DNA of 7,052 bases from Bacillota bacterium (lineage in GTDB: Bacteria; Bacillota; Dethiobacteria; DTU022), in assembly GCA_012727685.1 (NCBI GenBank), contig JAAYGO010000049.1, forward strand, positions 1 to 7,052, read 5' to 3'. The notes under the pieces were generated by a model. The model was not told where the DNA came from. It saw nothing but the letters and a program-made list of their open reading frames with translations, and searched no databases. Below, piece by piece: positions 6,764-7,052 of the stretch. How positions within the stretch are numbered: position 1 is the first letter of the stretch; each line of letters starts with the position of its first letter. A program made the translations under genes and the position numbers.

Positions 6764-6769
6764 ATTATA
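6764..6769 (-). promoter_or_regulatory. Candidate -10 box almost at the traB start codon
   Basis: A perfect TATAAT is read on the minus strand at 6769-6764, nine bases before the ATG at 6754. The expected transcription start, about seven bases downstream, would leave only a few untranslated bases, so the mRNA would be nearly leaderless. This fits the absence of a Shine-Dalgarno. No good -35 box is seen 16-18 bases upstream; an 8-base palindrome ATGATCAT (6782-6789) occupies that area. It could also be a chance AT-rich match. Confidence 0.35.
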
Positions 6770-6803
6770 TCATTTTTTTCTATGATCATTGCCGGGAAAG
6801 ATT

Positions 6804-6896
6804 TCATCTAAAAAACAACCCGTTTTCCGGGTTGTTTAAGACGCCGCCGGCAAAGCGACTAAAGAGCCTCACCGCGTCATGCGGCGGCTTCTGCAT
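6804..6896 (-). CDS. 30-residue mini-ORF spanning an intrinsic terminator
   Basis: Too short for routine gene calling, but it begins with ATG (6896-6894) six bases after AAGGAGGG (6910-6903), one of the best ribosome binding sites in the window. It starts 18 bases after the ATPase stop codon. It encodes 30 residues (MQKPPHDAVRL... ending in GLFFR), with no membrane segment and no family I recognise. Its last third is the terminator: the hairpin occupies 6813-6837, the T-run 6810-6815, and the TGA stop (6806-6804) comes only after the T-run, so terminated transcripts would lack a stop codon. A second possible stem, GCCGCCG with CGGCGGC (6882-6888 / 6843-6849), lies inside the ORF. It may be a real small protein, a leader peptide controlling readthrough to traB, or a chance ORF after a spurious ribosome site. 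Confidence 0.5.
   Translation of the reverse strand: MQKPPHDAVRLFSRFAGGVLNNPENGLFFR
6810..6837 (-). terminator. Intrinsic terminator after the P-type ATPase gene
   Basis: Read on the minus strand, AAACAACCCG (6837-6828) and CGGGTTGTTT (6822-6813) form a perfect 10-bp stem around a five-base loop (GAAAA). The stem is followed by Ts continuing to 6810, for six Ts in a row. This is a textbook Rho-independent terminator. It overlaps the 3' part of the mini-ORF and separates the ATPase gene from traB. Confidence 0.88.
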
Positions 6897-6914
6897 GGTG
6901 AACCCTCCTTGCTA

Positions 6915-7052
6915 TTAATCCTCGTCTGCAGAGGTATTGAGCCCCAAGAGCTTGGCCATCTCCACTATGAAGAGGGGCGCCAGCGAAAGCAGCAGGACGA
7001 TCAGCCACTGGCTGGCCGAAAGCGTCACCACATCAAAGATCCCGGCCAGGAA
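6915..7052 (-). CDS. P-type cation-transporting ATPase, C-terminal end (partial)
   Basis: The last 45 codons of a gene entering from the right edge, ending in TAA at 6917-6915. The peptide contains FDVVTLSASQWLIVLLLSL and then APLFIVEMAKLLGL. This matches the pattern at the extreme C-terminus of P2-type (calcium/cation) ATPases: an [FV]FxxxxLSxxxW turn, a last membrane helix, and a P-x-x-x-x-E-x-x-K-x-x end. The ion cannot be told from this fragment; calcium or a related cation is the usual substrate of this subgroup. The catalytic DKTG and the rest of the protein are outside the window. It is transcribed toward the mini-ORF and ends at the intrinsic terminator. Confidence 0.8.
   Translation of the reverse strand, partial: FLAGIFDVVTLSASQWLIVLLLSLAPLFIVEMAKLLGLNTSADED

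Noticed and set aside
1..7052. CRISPR array, tRNA/rRNA genes, insertion sequences, toxin-antitoxin or phage-defence modules
   Set aside because: No repeat-spacer pattern, cloverleaf, transposase or defence-type domain is visible on either strand; the genes are metabolic or envelope-related.

Overview
The window looks like chromosomal DNA of an anaerobic, Gram-positive-type bacterium, most likely a Clostridia-class Bacillota. The grounds are strong AGGAGG-type ribosome binding sites, fairly GC-rich genes separated by AT-rich spacers, a pairing of CapA-like and TraB-like membrane proteins, and a duplicated DUF3231-like protein, a family I associate with spore-forming Bacillota. The taxonomic call is an inference from gene content and signals; no marker gene is present.

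Layout. Positions 1-254 are a non-coding leader with a terminator-like hairpin and a short AT palindrome. A plus-strand block follows: GTP-dependent phosphoenolpyruvate carboxykinase (pckG, 255-2048) with its own terminator hairpin; a promoter and a tandem heptamer repeat; a 319-residue protein made of two equal-length halves (2258-3217); a second heptamer array in the opposite orientation; and methylenetetrahydrofolate reductase (metF, 3276-4154). metF converges on a minus-strand block with only 14 bases between the two stop codons. Read in its own direction, the minus block is: the last 45 codons of a P-type cation ATPase (7052-6915), a 30-codon mini-ORF with a very strong Shine-Dalgarno (6896-6804), an intrinsic terminator lying inside that mini-ORF, a TraB/PrgY-family membrane protein (6754-5558), and a membrane-anchored CapA-like metallophosphatase-fold protein (5431-4169).

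How the parts relate. pckG (oxaloacetate to PEP) and metF (methyl-branch one-carbon metabolism) are central carbon enzymes. The 319-residue protein shares a direction and probably a transcript with metF, but no functional link is visible. The minus block is a set of envelope proteins.

Most worth a second look are: (1) the mini-ORF, which has no stop codon before the terminator, so terminated transcripts would be non-stop mRNAs and terminator readthrough would enter traB; (2) the exact 158-residue duplication in the 319-residue protein; (3) the oppositely oriented heptamer arrays bracketing that gene; and (4) the CapA-like protein, which lacks the normally conserved Asp of its first metal-site motif.
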